Part shown: positions 49,439 to 57,816 of the stretch, piece after piece
Layout of the letters: each line of letters opens with the position of its first letter
Numbering within the stretch: the first letter of the stretch is position 1
The notes under the pieces: model-generated
Told to the model about the DNA's origin: nothing
The model's input: only the letters and a program-made list of their open reading frames with translations
The model's database searches: none
Made by a program: the position numbers and the translations under genes
Assembly (NCBI RefSeq): GCF_900141835.1
Contig: NZ_FQZD01000013.1
Span: 1 to 64,000, forward strand
Length of the DNA stretch: 64,000 nt
Direction: 5' to 3'
Origin: Propionispora hippei DSM 15287
GTDB lineage: Bacteria; Bacillota; Negativicutes; Propionisporales; Propionisporaceae

Positions 49439-50176
49439 TCAATACGTGTCTTTATTGGCTGCATCTTTTGCGCTAACTCCCAGAACGACCGGTGTCGAAC
49501 GATAACCAACGCCCATGCGGTCAATTCCCATATCAATAAGCTTAAAGAAGTGCTCTTGATCACGAATCCCACCGGACCCTTTAATTTTGCAGCGTCCCTG
49601 AGCCACCTCCAGCATCGCCTGAATGATCTCTACCGTAGCGCCATCACTTTTGCCACCCGTATAAAACCCGGTTGAAGTCTTCACAAAATCGGCACCTGCG
49701 GCAATGGCCGCTTCGGTAGCCTTCTTAATCTGTTCCATAGTCAACGCATCGGTTTCAAAGATTACCTTCACTTCCGTGCTGTATTTATGGCATACGTCAC
49801 AGACAGCCTTAATATCTTCTTCTACTTCTTTCCATAGTCCACTGCGAATCCAGCCATAGTTGGCTACGATATCAAGTTCAAAGATATCGCCCCGTTTGCA
49901 ATATTGTTCTGCCTGTATTACTTTGGAAGCTGTGGTGGACAATCCAAACGGGAAGTCGCATACGACACAAATTTTAGTCTCCGTGCCCTTCGTCAATTCT
50001 GCGGCAATATCTAAAGATGCCGGATTAACACAGACCGTTTTGCAGCCAAAATCTATGCCTTCCTGAATATATTTTTTAATCTCTTCCTGCGTAAACTCCG
50101 GTTTTAAAACTGATTGGTCAATATAAGCTGCAAGTTCCCTTACCGACATTTCACACGCCTTTTTTTCTGGTTTCAT
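49439..50176 (-). CDS. Divergent DeoC-family aldolase of the PTS/glycyl-radical locus
   Basis: A 245-residue class I aldolase starting at ATG 50176 (MKPEKKACEMSVRELAAYID), behind GGAGG. It keeps the catalytic layout: YIDQSVLKPEFTQEEI, CVNPASLD, FELDIVANYGWIRSGLW (the Asp, where normal DeoC has VDMVINIG), [20 protein letters not shown] (Schiff-base Lys) and CKIKGSGGIRD (second Lys). It is longer and diverged at the substrate pocket compared with the canonical DeoC at 40690, so a different phosphorylated sugar is likely. Its promoter carries a core palindrome (50214-50230) identical except for the central base to that of the PTS operon 7 kb away. Confidence 0.9.
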   Translation of the reverse strand: MKPEKKACEMSVRELAAYIDQSVLKPEFTQEEIKKYIQEGIDFGCKTVCVNPASLDIAAELTKGTETKICVVCDFPFGLSTTASKVIQAEQYCKRGDIFELDIVANYGWIRSGLWKEVEEDIKAVCDVCHKYSTEVKVIFETDALTMEQIKKATEAAIAAGADFVKTSTGFYTGGKSDGATVEIIQAMLEVAQGRCKIKGSGGIRDQEHFFKLIDMGIDRMGVGYRSTPVVLGVSAKDAANKDTY

Positions 50177-50213
50177 AGCAGATCCTCCCAATAACATTTT
50201 ATTGATATATATC

Positions 50214-50230
50214 AAATGTATCATACATTT
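50214..50230. promoter_or_regulatory. Operator core shared with PTS promoter (site 2)
   Basis: AAATGTATCATACATTT, 38 bp upstream of the DeoC-like start, is a perfect 8-1-8 palindrome. It differs from the PTS-operon site (57511-57527) only at the central base. Flanking GATATAT / ATATATC extends it imperfectly. Confidence 0.8.
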
Positions 50231-50430
50231 ATGATATATCATATATCATTTACTGTCAATATGTTTATAAAAATCTCTAACCAGTCCAAGGTTAGATTCC
50301 TTCGGCCCAAAACAACTAGGCCTACCCTTGAAACCAACGTTGTGTTAACAAGAATAGGCCGTGGCGCTCTGCCGTTTATATAAAAATTTCAGGTGGGACA
50401 ATTAATAATCGGATATCGCTTTACCGGTGC

Positions 50431-51180
50431 TTATACTACTTTCACACTTGTGCCCGCATATTTCATACTCTCTTTAACCGCCAAAGGAGGCTCCTGGGTA
50501 GTAAGGAGTAGATCTACTTTTCCAAAAGAAATCACTTTAAAGCTGCTCGCTTTATTAAACTTGGCACCGTCGGCCACAACACAAACAAAAGCGGCCCGTT
50601 CGGCTACTTTCCGCTTGATACAGGCATCTTCATAATCCACTACATAAATACCGTCCGCAGTTATTGCAGCCGCCCCTAAAAAGGCAATATCAAAACGGAT
50701 ATCCTCAATTTCCAGGATTGTTTTACTGCCATACAAATAGCGATCTTTAGGCTCTAGCTTACCACCCAGAAGATGAACCTCACCCTGCTTCCCGGACAAT
50801 GCTTCCATATTATCCAACGAATGGGTAAAAGCCAGCACATTTTCGTCCAGGTACTGGCACAAAGCCTGAATCGTGGTAGATACATCAAAAAAACATATTT
50901 GCCCCGGGGAAATATACTTCAGTGCATATTTTCCCAAACGTATTTTAGCTTCGGAATTGATGGCAAGCCGTTTTTTATAACCCTTTACTTCATCTTGAAT
51001 GACAGGCAGCGCAATGCCACCATGGGTTCGTATAGCCAAGCCCTCATTCACCAATTTGACAATATCCCGTCTGGCCGTGTCCCGGGATATTTGAAATGCC
51101 TGCATGATTTCCTGGTTGGACAGCACTCTTCTGTCTTTTAACATATTTACTATTTCATATATACGTTCTTCTTGAAACAT
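50431..51180 (-). CDS. DeoR-family transcriptional regulator
   Basis: A 249-residue regulator starting at ATG 51180 with AAAGGGAAG upstream. RIYEIVNMLKDRRVLSNQEI MQAFQISRDTARRDIVKL and EGLAIRTHGGIA form the DeoR HTH and wing. The C-terminal NagB-like domain has ICFFDVSTTIQALCQYL, HLLGGKLEPKDRYLYGSKTI and DIAFLGAAAITADGIYVVDY EDACIKRKVAERA, which binds a phosphorylated intermediate. It lies between the activase and the DeoC-like aldolase genes and probably controls part of this locus together with the GntR regulator. Confidence 0.92.
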   Translation of the reverse strand: MFQEERIYEIVNMLKDRRVLSNQEIMQAFQISRDTARRDIVKLVNEGLAIRTHGGIALPVIQDEVKGYKKRLAINSEAKIRLGKYALKYISPGQICFFDVSTTIQALCQYLDENVLAFTHSLDNMEALSGKQGEVHLLGGKLEPKDRYLYGSKTILEIEDIRFDIAFLGAAAITADGIYVVDYEDACIKRKVAERAAFVCVVADGAKFNKASSFKVISFGKVDLLLTTQEPPLAVKESMKYAGTSVKVV

Positions 51181-51273
51181 AATGCTTCCCTTTCTATCCA
51201 TTACAAGAATTAAACGGCAGCCTTACTATCATCATGTCTATATTTCTAGGGCAGCTACAAAAATATCCTCTAT

Positions 51274-52182
51274 TTATTCCAAATGAACATTCAAATTCAG
51301 TTCCACGGCCAATTGCCTGGTTGCTTCCAAGAGTGTTTCAGCACATTCCAGACCGGTTTTTATCGGATATTTCAAGCCAAGCCGCCGGTACTTTCCAGCC
51401 CCCAGAGCGTGATACCCCAATATATCAACTCGTATCACCTCTTTTCCCAGCTCTTTAATAAAGCACAACCGCTTTTTTATATCGGTGAACTGATCATTCC
51501 ATCCCGGCACAATGACCAGGCGAATGATCAGTTCTTTATTCATTCGGGCAATATTCTGTGCATTAGCTAAAATCATTTCATTTCCTGCTCCCGTACAGGC
51601 TTTGTGAATCTTCCGGTCAAAAGCCTTGATGTCATACAGAACCAGATCGACAGCTTCCACCACTTTTTTCAACTCGCCCCAGGGTAAACAGCCTGCCGTA
51701 TCCAATGCCACATGGACGCCCTGCTGCCGCAATAGGTTTGCAGCTTCTAGGACAAAATCCCCCTGCAGGGCCGGTTCACCGCCCGAAAAGGTAACGCCGC
51801 CGGCAGATTGGTCATAAAACACTTTATCTCTGAGCAATTTCCCGGCCAGTTCTTCGCTGGTTATTTCATACCCGACTTTTTCAAAAGCTTCCCGGGGACA
51901 GATATCCATACATTCATCCAGATTAGTACAGCGCGCCCGGTCAATTTCACAACCTACTTCCGCAAACCTGATCGATTGATTGCTGGCAATGCTTACACAG
52001 GCGCCACAATGAATACAACGGTTTTCAAAATGCATATACTTTATCCCCGGTTCCATAAGTTCCGGATTGGAACACCATTTACAACGCAAATTACAGCCTA
52101 CACAAAATACGGTACTGCGAATTCCCGGACCATCCTTAGTAGAGTATTTTTGAATCGTTGAGATTAATCCTTTGGCACTCAT
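51274..52182 (-). CDS. Glycyl-radical enzyme activating enzyme (radical SAM)
   Basis: A 302-residue radical-SAM activase. The start is ATG 52182 (MSAKGLISTIQKYSTKDGPG), one base after the upstream gene's stop (TGA-T-ATG), so translation is coupled. FCVGCNLRCKWCSNPE is the Cx3Cx2C cluster that cleaves SAM, CIHCGACVSIAS and CTNLDECMDICPREAF are two added 4Fe-4S clusters as in PFL-like dehydratase activases, and VTFSGGEPALQ is the SAM-binding GGE motif. It installs the glycyl radical on the adjacent enzyme under anaerobic conditions. Confidence 0.94.
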   Translation of the reverse strand: MSAKGLISTIQKYSTKDGPGIRSTVFCVGCNLRCKWCSNPELMEPGIKYMHFENRCIHCGACVSIASNQSIRFAEVGCEIDRARCTNLDECMDICPREAFEKVGYEITSEELAGKLLRDKVFYDQSAGGVTFSGGEPALQGDFVLEAANLLRQQGVHVALDTAGCLPWGELKKVVEAVDLVLYDIKAFDRKIHKACTGAGNEMILANAQNIARMNKELIIRLVIVPGWNDQFTDIKKRLCFIKELGKEVIRVDILGYHALGAGKYRRLGLKYPIKTGLECAETLLEATRQLAVELNLNVHLE

Positions 52183-52183
52183 A

Positions 52184-54607
52184 TCAGGACCAGGTATTTT
52201 CCGTACGGGCGATAATGGCATCCTGGGCCTCCGGCATTAAGGAGACGAACTGCGCGCAATAGCCCGCGACCCGTACAATTAAATCGGTGTAGTTTTCCGG
52301 ATTTTTCTTTGCAGCCAGAAATGTCTTCGTATCAACGACGTTAAATTGGTTATGATAAATTCCCTTTAACAGGCTCGCTTTGAGAAAATCCACGAATTTT
52401 TCCAGATTTTCATCACCCACCAGCGCACCGGGGGCAAACCGCATATTTAAAAGCTGGCCGGCAGCCACCTGATCATTGGGAAGTTTGGCAACCGAATTGA
52501 TTACCGAGGTCGGTCCATTCCGATCCGTTCCCTGTGTGGGTGAGCAGCCTTCATTTAACGGGCTTTTGGCTTTCCTGCCGTCCGGAGTTGCTCCTACATC
52601 CAGTCCATTAGGTACATAGGAGGTGATGTTACTGGTAGACATGGTATAGCGGCTTACTTCCGGTCCCTTTCCATAACGTTCCGTCTTATAGTCCGGCAGC
52701 AATTTCAGATAGGAATGAAAGACATCGTTCACAATACTATCCACATAATCTTCATCATTCCCGAACTTAGGCACTTGTTTTACCAGCTTGTGAATATAAG
52801 CCGCCTCTTTGCCTTCCCAGTTTGCTCTCATTGCCTGTAAGAGCTGTTTCCATGTCAGTTTCCGGTCTTCATATATCAATTTTTTTATTACTGCCAGTGA
52901 ATTACCGACCACACTGGGGCCAATATTAGATTGGGAGATGACATCATATTTACAGCCGCCATTTTTTAACGTCTTGCCTAGGACCATGCAGTTATCGATA
53001 AAGCAGGAGGCAAACGGATCGGCGTCATAAACGGCTAAGGAACGGTCACAAATCGCGTCGCATTGTACAGCCAAATCAGAATAAAATTTCAGCGTCTTTT
53101 CCCAGGCCGCCCAAACCTCCTCGTAACTTTTATAGTCAACATCCGGTCCTGGTTTGCCGTTAATGGCAAGCAATTGGATGCCCGAAGCCGGGTCCATACC
53201 ATTATTTAATACAAGCTCCATCATTTTTCCCCAGTTTACATAGGTCATGCCGGTTGAGCGATGCCCGTATTTGCCCGGCACACCGGTCTCTACGCAGCCA
53301 ATGGCGCAATAATCAAGCGCATCCTCTTGAGGAATTCCTAACTCCATAAGGCCCTTTACCGCGACCTGGTCATTGAACATCGACGGCATTCCACAACCGG
53401 TACGGATCAGCTTTGCCGCCAGGCGCAACAAGTCCCGGGGCGTATCCGTGTTGTAACGCATCGAAAAATTGGGTTCAGCCATTTTAGCCAAATTCATGGC
53501 CTCAATACATAAATAGGATAATTCATTGGTTCCGTCTGTCCCGTCCGGTTTACGACCGCCAATCATCAGATTGGAATATAGCGGATAACCCTGAGAGAAT
53601 TTCGTGTGCCCATAGGGTCTTACCTTGTTGTTGCTGCTGTTCATTAAAAACATATGGGTAATGATTTCGAGTGCTTTCTCCTGGGTCAATATTCCTTTTT
53701 TTACGTCTCTTAGATATAAATCGTACATATACTGATCAAATCTTCCATAGCTGAAAGAATGCCCGTTGCTTTCAATCATTTGCAGCATATGAACCAGATA
53801 ACAAGCCTCGCAGCCCTCATAGAAACTTTGGGCGGGTCTTTCCAGCAATGTTTCACACATGATTCCTATTTGCAGAAGTTCTTGCCGACGTTTCTTATCC
53901 GTTTCCCCTTCAGCCAGCTTATAGGCTAATGCCGAGTATCGCTTAATAAACTTTAAGGCGCCTTCTAAGGCAATGATCACGGCCTGATAGAAAACTACGT
54001 TTTCTTCAGATAAATCCCTGTTTTCCAATTGTCTTCCCGCTTCTTCCACTAAACCCCGGAATCCCTTTTGGAGAATCAATTCATGCTTAGGCACAATATG
54101 GCCGTCCCCCGACATGGAAATTCCGCCGCGGTGCAGCACACTTTGTTGTTCGGCCTGCCTAATGCTGTCTGGTGTATTTCTCAACACTTCATCTTCATGG
54201 GTATATCCCTGCCAGTATGGCGCAATGCTTTTTAAATTTTGTTTTACTTCTTCCGAAATCTGAAAAACATCACCGGTTCGTTTATCGAACTCATCCAATT
54301 CTTTAATTACCCATTGAATTGAATATTCGGGGAAAATAGGCGCTGCAAAGTTACGGCTTGCCTGATTACCAAAGATCAGGCTATCGTCTTGAATATAAAC
54401 CGTCATATTTTCCAGTATGTGGGCAAATGCCTTGGCCTTACGTAAAACATAATCTTCACCTTCCGTTGTCCGGAACGATTCTGTAATTAACACGGCACGC
54501 TCACTGCAGATACTGGCTGTCCTTTTTTCCATGACCTGCTGTAAACGGTGGATTCTTTCCAGGTCTATATCGTCATTATGGGGAACAAATTCTAAAAAGG
54601 TTTTCAT
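52184..54607 (-). CDS. Glycyl-radical enzyme (PflD/dehydratase-like)
   Basis: An 807-residue enzyme starting at ATG 54607 behind GAGGTGG. The C-terminal radical motif is IVRVAGYCAQFVSLMP with Gly at ~782. The active-site loop is YCAIGCVETGVPGKYGHRST with Cys438 and Glu440 (G-C-V-E). The thiyl Cys plus a Glu two residues later is the pattern of GRE eliminases such as glycerol/propanediol dehydratases and PflD/YbiW-type enzymes, not of pyruvate formate-lyase, which has Cys-Cys. It is followed by its activase. Neighbouring PTS and aldolase genes point to a phosphorylated sugar-like substrate and C-O bond cleavage. An AGTATTTAC direct repeat lies upstream (54644-54664). Confidence 0.93.
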   Translation of the reverse strand: MKTFLEFVPHNDDIDLERIHRLQQVMEKRTASICSERAVLITESFRTTEGEDYVLRKAKAFAHILENMTVYIQDDSLIFGNQASRNFAAPIFPEYSIQWVIKELDEFDKRTGDVFQISEEVKQNLKSIAPYWQGYTHEDEVLRNTPDSIRQAEQQSVLHRGGISMSGDGHIVPKHELILQKGFRGLVEEAGRQLENRDLSEENVVFYQAVIIALEGALKFIKRYSALAYKLAEGETDKKRRQELLQIGIMCETLLERPAQSFYEGCEACYLVHMLQMIESNGHSFSYGRFDQYMYDLYLRDVKKGILTQEKALEIITHMFLMNSSNNKVRPYGHTKFSQGYPLYSNLMIGGRKPDGTDGTNELSYLCIEAMNLAKMAEPNFSMRYNTDTPRDLLRLAAKLIRTGCGMPSMFNDQVAVKGLMELGIPQEDALDYCAIGCVETGVPGKYGHRSTGMTYVNWGKMMELVLNNGMDPASGIQLLAINGKPGPDVDYKSYEEVWAAWEKTLKFYSDLAVQCDAICDRSLAVYDADPFASCFIDNCMVLGKTLKNGGCKYDVISQSNIGPSVVGNSLAVIKKLIYEDRKLTWKQLLQAMRANWEGKEAAYIHKLVKQVPKFGNDEDYVDSIVNDVFHSYLKLLPDYKTERYGKGPEVSRYTMSTSNITSYVPNGLDVGATPDGRKAKSPLNEGCSPTQGTDRNGPTSVINSVAKLPNDQVAAGQLLNMRFAPGALVGDENLEKFVDFLKASLLKGIYHNQFNVVDTKTFLAAKKNPENYTDLIVRVAGYCAQFVSLMPEAQDAIIARTENTWS

Positions 54608-54818
54608 TGTTACCACCTCTCGATTTCTTTATATTTACATCATAAGTATTTACAAGTATTTAGTCAATTACTTTTGCTTATTTTATGCGAATTATCGCAA
54701 TTCATCCACTGACAACTTATAAAAGCTTATTGACTAATCCAGTTACATCTACATTCCCTTAACTGCAACAGAGGTTCTTTACTGAATCAATGTACGAAGG
54801 ACCGATCCGGTAAAAAAA

Positions 54819-54844
54819 GCTGACACCGTTAAAACGATGTCAGC
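54819..54844 (-). terminator. Terminator of PTS operon
   Basis: GCTGACA-CGTT pairs with AACG-TGTCAGC, followed on the minus strand by TTTTTTT. It lies 13 bp after the IID stop, so the glycyl-radical gene may be partly or separately transcribed. Confidence 0.88.
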
Positions 54845-54856
54845 CGCTGCACCCAG

Positions 54857-55699
54857 TTACTGCAGAATCCCCAGTGCCGATCCGGCTATGCCTATAACAA
54901 ACATGCCAAAAATAACGGCAATCGGCGTGACTCCCTTTTTTAATACTTTCATACAAGCAAAGGTTAACAACAGCGGTACCAGGCCTGGCGATAGTTGGTC
55001 TAATATCGTTTGTACCGTAGTAACAACCGTCTTGCCGTCCTGAGCGGTAAACTGCGATACAACGAGAGGTATATCAATATGCGTCCATTTTGTCACCAAT
55101 GCGCCAATTACAATTAATCCAAGAATCGATGCACCTTCCGTAAGTTTCTGAAGCATATTTCCTTTCAAATCTTCCAGTATATTTAACCCTTTTTCATAAC
55201 CAATTTTTAAAGCAAACCACATAATTGCTATGCGAATCACATTGTAAAGAATAAAAAATAATAACGGACCCATTATACTTCCGGTCATAGCCATGGTCGC
55301 ACCTACTGCCGCTACCATCGGTCTTAATGTTCCCCAGATGAGAGGATCTCCCACTCCCGCCAAAGGTCCTATCAAACCAACTTTAACTGCGTTGATGGTA
55401 TTGTCGTCGATCTGGGAACCATTAGCCCTTTCTTCTTCCATAGCAATCGTGATACCCAAGATAGCATTGGATACAAAGGGAGTGGTGTTGTAAAATACCA
55501 GGTGCCTCTTCAATGCGCCTTTTATCTCTTCGTTTCTACCGTTATAAAGTCTTTTGATAATTGGTATTAGACTATGACAAAATCCCATGGCCTGCATTCT
55601 TTCAAAGTTCCACCCGGCCAGCAAAAAGGTAGAAAGTGCACAGGACTTGATCAGATCCCCCTTGGTAACTTTGCTTTTCTCAAAAAAAATATTTCCCAC
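54857..55699 (-). CDS. PTS mannose-family EIID component
   Basis: A 280-residue protein. I favour GTG 55699, six bases after GGAGGTG; a GTG at 55708 overlaps that ribosome site. LSTFLLAGWNFERMQAMGFC HSLIPIIKRLY is the family's N-terminal signature, followed by FYNTTPFVSNAILGITIAME EE and LIGPLAGVGDPLIWGTLRPM. Hydrophobic helices in the C-terminal half (IAVIFGMFVIGIAGSALGIL at the end) anchor it. With EIIC it forms the sugar channel of a mannose-type PTS. It overlaps or abuts the EIIC gene and is the last gene of the four-gene PTS unit. Confidence 0.93.
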   Translation of the reverse strand: MGNIFFEKSKVTKGDLIKSCALSTFLLAGWNFERMQAMGFCHSLIPIIKRLYNGRNEEIKGALKRHLVFYNTTPFVSNAILGITIAMEEERANGSQIDDNTINAVKVGLIGPLAGVGDPLIWGTLRPMVAAVGATMAMTGSIMGPLLFFILYNVIRIAIMWFALKIGYEKGLNILEDLKGNMLQKLTEGASILGLIVIGALVTKWTHIDIPLVVSQFTAQDGKTVVTTVQTILDQLSPGLVPLLLTFACMKVLKKGVTPIAVIFGMFVIGIAGSALGILQ

Positions 55700-55715
55700 T
55701 ACTTCCACCTCCTAA

Positions 55716-56519
55716 TTAATCCAATTCATCATCTTGGAGTATTCTGCTGCCCGAAACGCCTGTGCTTTCACCGGCTACGGCATATTTCGGATGAAGCTGT
55801 ACATATAACAGAGCGGCCACCGTACCAATGACACCAAACGCCACAAGATTAAAGTTTGTAAAAGCAGCAAAGATAAACCCGAGAAACAAAAAGGGCATTA
55901 GATGCTTTGCTTCCATCATGTTGATAACAAGCGCATACCCTACAACCACGATAAAACCGCCGGAAACCTGTAACCCTTTAGTGATAAATACCGGCAAGGC
56001 ATTAAGCATACCCTGAAAAGCACCGGTGCCCACTGCAGCCACAATTAAATAGGCTGGGATAGCACCTCTTAATCCCTGAATAATGAGCGGCAGCAAATTA
56101 TTCCTTGCCACACCGCCGCAGTTTGCCTTATCCGCATAATAATCTGCCCTGTGTTGAAAATAAACGGGTATAGCTCTGGTAATAACTCCGAGAATTTGCC
56201 CGGCAGCAGCAGCCGGGATGGCCATCGCTATGCCGGTACCAATACTCTGATGTCCAAGAATAACAAGTATTGGCGCAATTAAAGAAGCAAGCAGCGGGTC
56301 CGGCGCTTGGGCCGCCCCCACGTTCATCCACCCCAGAGTAATCATTTCCAATGTTCCGCCAATGATTGCACCGGTCGTAACGTCACCTAAGATTAATCCG
56401 ATAAGCGTGCATGTTGTTAATGGCCGGTAAAAAGCGAACTGATCCATTACACTATCCATCCCACCAATAGCCGCTACAATTAATATCGCCGCCACCTGCC
56501 AGATACTAAGCGCATCCAT
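55716..56519 (-). CDS. PTS mannose-family EIIC component
   Basis: A 267-residue integral membrane protein starting at ATG 56519 with GGGAGG upstream. GGMDSVMDQFAFYRPLTTCT LIGLILGDVTTGAIIGGTLE is the EIIC-Man N-terminal signature. TLGWMNVGAAQAPDPLLASL and the following Ala/Gly-rich helices continue the sugar-translocating core. The C-terminus (VAGESTGVSGSRILQDDELD) is hydrophilic. It is encoded between EIIB and EIID; sugar specificity cannot be read. Confidence 0.93.
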   Translation of the reverse strand: MDALSIWQVAAILIVAAIGGMDSVMDQFAFYRPLTTCTLIGLILGDVTTGAIIGGTLEMITLGWMNVGAAQAPDPLLASLIAPILVILGHQSIGTGIAMAIPAAAAGQILGVITRAIPVYFQHRADYYADKANCGGVARNNLLPLIIQGLRGAIPAYLIVAAVGTGAFQGMLNALPVFITKGLQVSGGFIVVVGYALVINMMEAKHLMPFLFLGFIFAAFTNFNLVAFGVIGTVAALLYVQLHPKYAVAGESTGVSGSRILQDDELD

Positions 56520-56546
56520 CCAAATTACCTCCCCATATTATCACAT

Positions 56547-57026
56547 TTAGAATTCAAGCTTTTCCGCTAAGTTAATACTCTTGTCAGTTGGAAGTGTTCT
56601 TATTTCAAGCTCTATACCGCGTTCATGCAGCTTCTTAAATGCTGCTATATCGGCTTCATCCACTCCCACTGCCTTTGTAATAAGCTTTTTCCCTTCACGG
56701 AAGGGCATACCGCCAACATTTACAACCCGTATATCCACCCCTTTCTCTACCAGTCTTAGTAAATCGGCGGGATTTTGAAACAAGAGCATGACTTTCATAT
56801 CTGCATACTTGGGATTGTTATAAACCTTGACAGCTTTATCCATATCCACAACGTTTGCTTTTAGTCCCGGTGGAACCGCTTTAACAAGCAGTGTGCTTCT
56901 TAGCTCATCTTTTGAAACTTCATCGGAACATACGATAATTCTTTCGCATTTCGAATATCTTGACCAATTCATGGCCACTTGCCCATGGATCAGTCGTTCA
57001 TCAATTCTCGCAAGTACTATATCCAT
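56547..57026 (-). CDS. PTS mannose-family EIIB component
   Basis: A 159-residue soluble protein. VLARIDERLIHGQVAMNW holds the phospho-His (RLIHGQV, His15), as in EIIB of the mannose/sorbose/fructose-type family. KVMLLFQNPADLLRLVEKGV and VNVGGMPFREGKKLITKAV are typical. It passes phosphate from EIIA to the incoming sugar. Its ATG overlaps the EIIA stop (TAATG), so the two are coupled. Confidence 0.95.
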   Translation of the reverse strand: MDIVLARIDERLIHGQVAMNWSRYSKCERIIVCSDEVSKDELRSTLLVKAVPPGLKANVVDMDKAVKVYNNPKYADMKVMLLFQNPADLLRLVEKGVDIRVVNVGGMPFREGKKLITKAVGVDEADIAAFKKLHERGIELEIRTLPTDKSINLAEKLEF

Positions 57027-57448
57027 TACAACTCCTCCTCTGTTTCATCATCACTTAATATCTTTTGCGACGTTTGAATTCCTTCCACCCCGCTGTTGCG
57101 GGCAATGTCTACCAGTTCCTTTAAATCTAAATTCTCCCTGCTCATGACAACATCTAAAAGCATGGGCATATTCACTCCCGTTACTACTTCAATATCATCA
57201 TGTACAGCAGCACTTTTGATGCAAACATTAAACGGACTGCCATTTAACAGATCTACTAAGAACAAGACACCCTTTGATGTGTCCAGCTCCTTCAATTTTT
57301 CTTCATACTTTTTCTGCAATAACTCGATGCTCTCCCCCGGTTCAAAGGCTATGCAGGCAACATTGTCCTGTTCTCCACATATCGTTTTAGCCGAATTAAA
57401 AATTTCAAAAGAAAATTTCCCATGAGTCCCTATAATAATGGATACCAT
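57026..57448 (-). CDS. PTS mannose-family EIIA component
   Basis: A 140-residue protein. MVSIIIGTHGKFSFEIFNSA has the phospho-His in the THG motif (His9). FEPGESIELLQKKYEEKLKE, FLVDLLNGSPFN and EVVTGVNMPMLLDVV complete the EIIA-Man fold. It receives phosphate from HPr. It is the first gene of the PTS operon; GGGAGGGAGAG precedes its ATG, and the 49-bp palindrome (57495-57543) lies 47 bp upstream and must overlap or flank its promoter. Confidence 0.95.
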   Translation of the reverse strand: MVSIIIGTHGKFSFEIFNSAKTICGEQDNVACIAFEPGESIELLQKKYEEKLKELDTSKGVLFLVDLLNGSPFNVCIKSAAVHDDIEVVTGVNMPMLLDVVMSRENLDLKELVDIARNSGVEGIQTSQKILSDDETEEEL

Positions 57449-57494
57449 TGTCTCTCCCTCCCTTCGCTATATCTATTTCTGTTATACTCCAAAA

Positions 57495-57543
57495 CTAATA
57501 TTAACATATCAAATGTATGATACATTTGATATGTTAATATTAG
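57495..57543. promoter_or_regulatory. 49-bp perfect palindrome, operator of PTS operon (site 1)
   Basis: Two 24-base arms (CTAATATTAACATATC followed by AAATGTAT, and the exact reverse complement) flank a single G at 57519. The central core AAATGTATGATACATTT (57511-57527) recurs, apart from its central base, upstream of the DeoC-like aldolase. The palindrome lies between divergent genes for EIIA and the GntR/UTRA regulator, whose family binds palindromes of this TGTATnATACA type. Confidence 0.88.
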
Positions 57544-57648
57544 CATAAACCTATTTAATTGTCTATATTATTTAGTATTTTAAAATTAATAGAAATTCAC
57601 CCGGAATTTCACTGTTACCAAATTCCTCTACACAAAAATATTTGATAC

Positions 57649-57665
57649 AAATATATCATACATAT
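57649..57665. promoter_or_regulatory. Weak operator core upstream of gntR-type gene (site 3)
   Basis: AAATATATCATACATAT matches the 17-bp core at 14 of 17 positions compared with the 50214 site. It lies ~150 bp upstream of the regulator start and may mediate autoregulation. Confidence 0.5.
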
Positions 57666-57816
57666 TTTACATATTGATATTGTATATTACCATCAATAAC
57701 ACTATAATGACTATATAAAAGGAATTTAATTTCCAGCAAGATAACCGTCTTCCTATTCCCTTGTTACATCTTTATATTCCACAGTATATAGGAAAATAAG
57801 AACCAGGAGAGATTAT

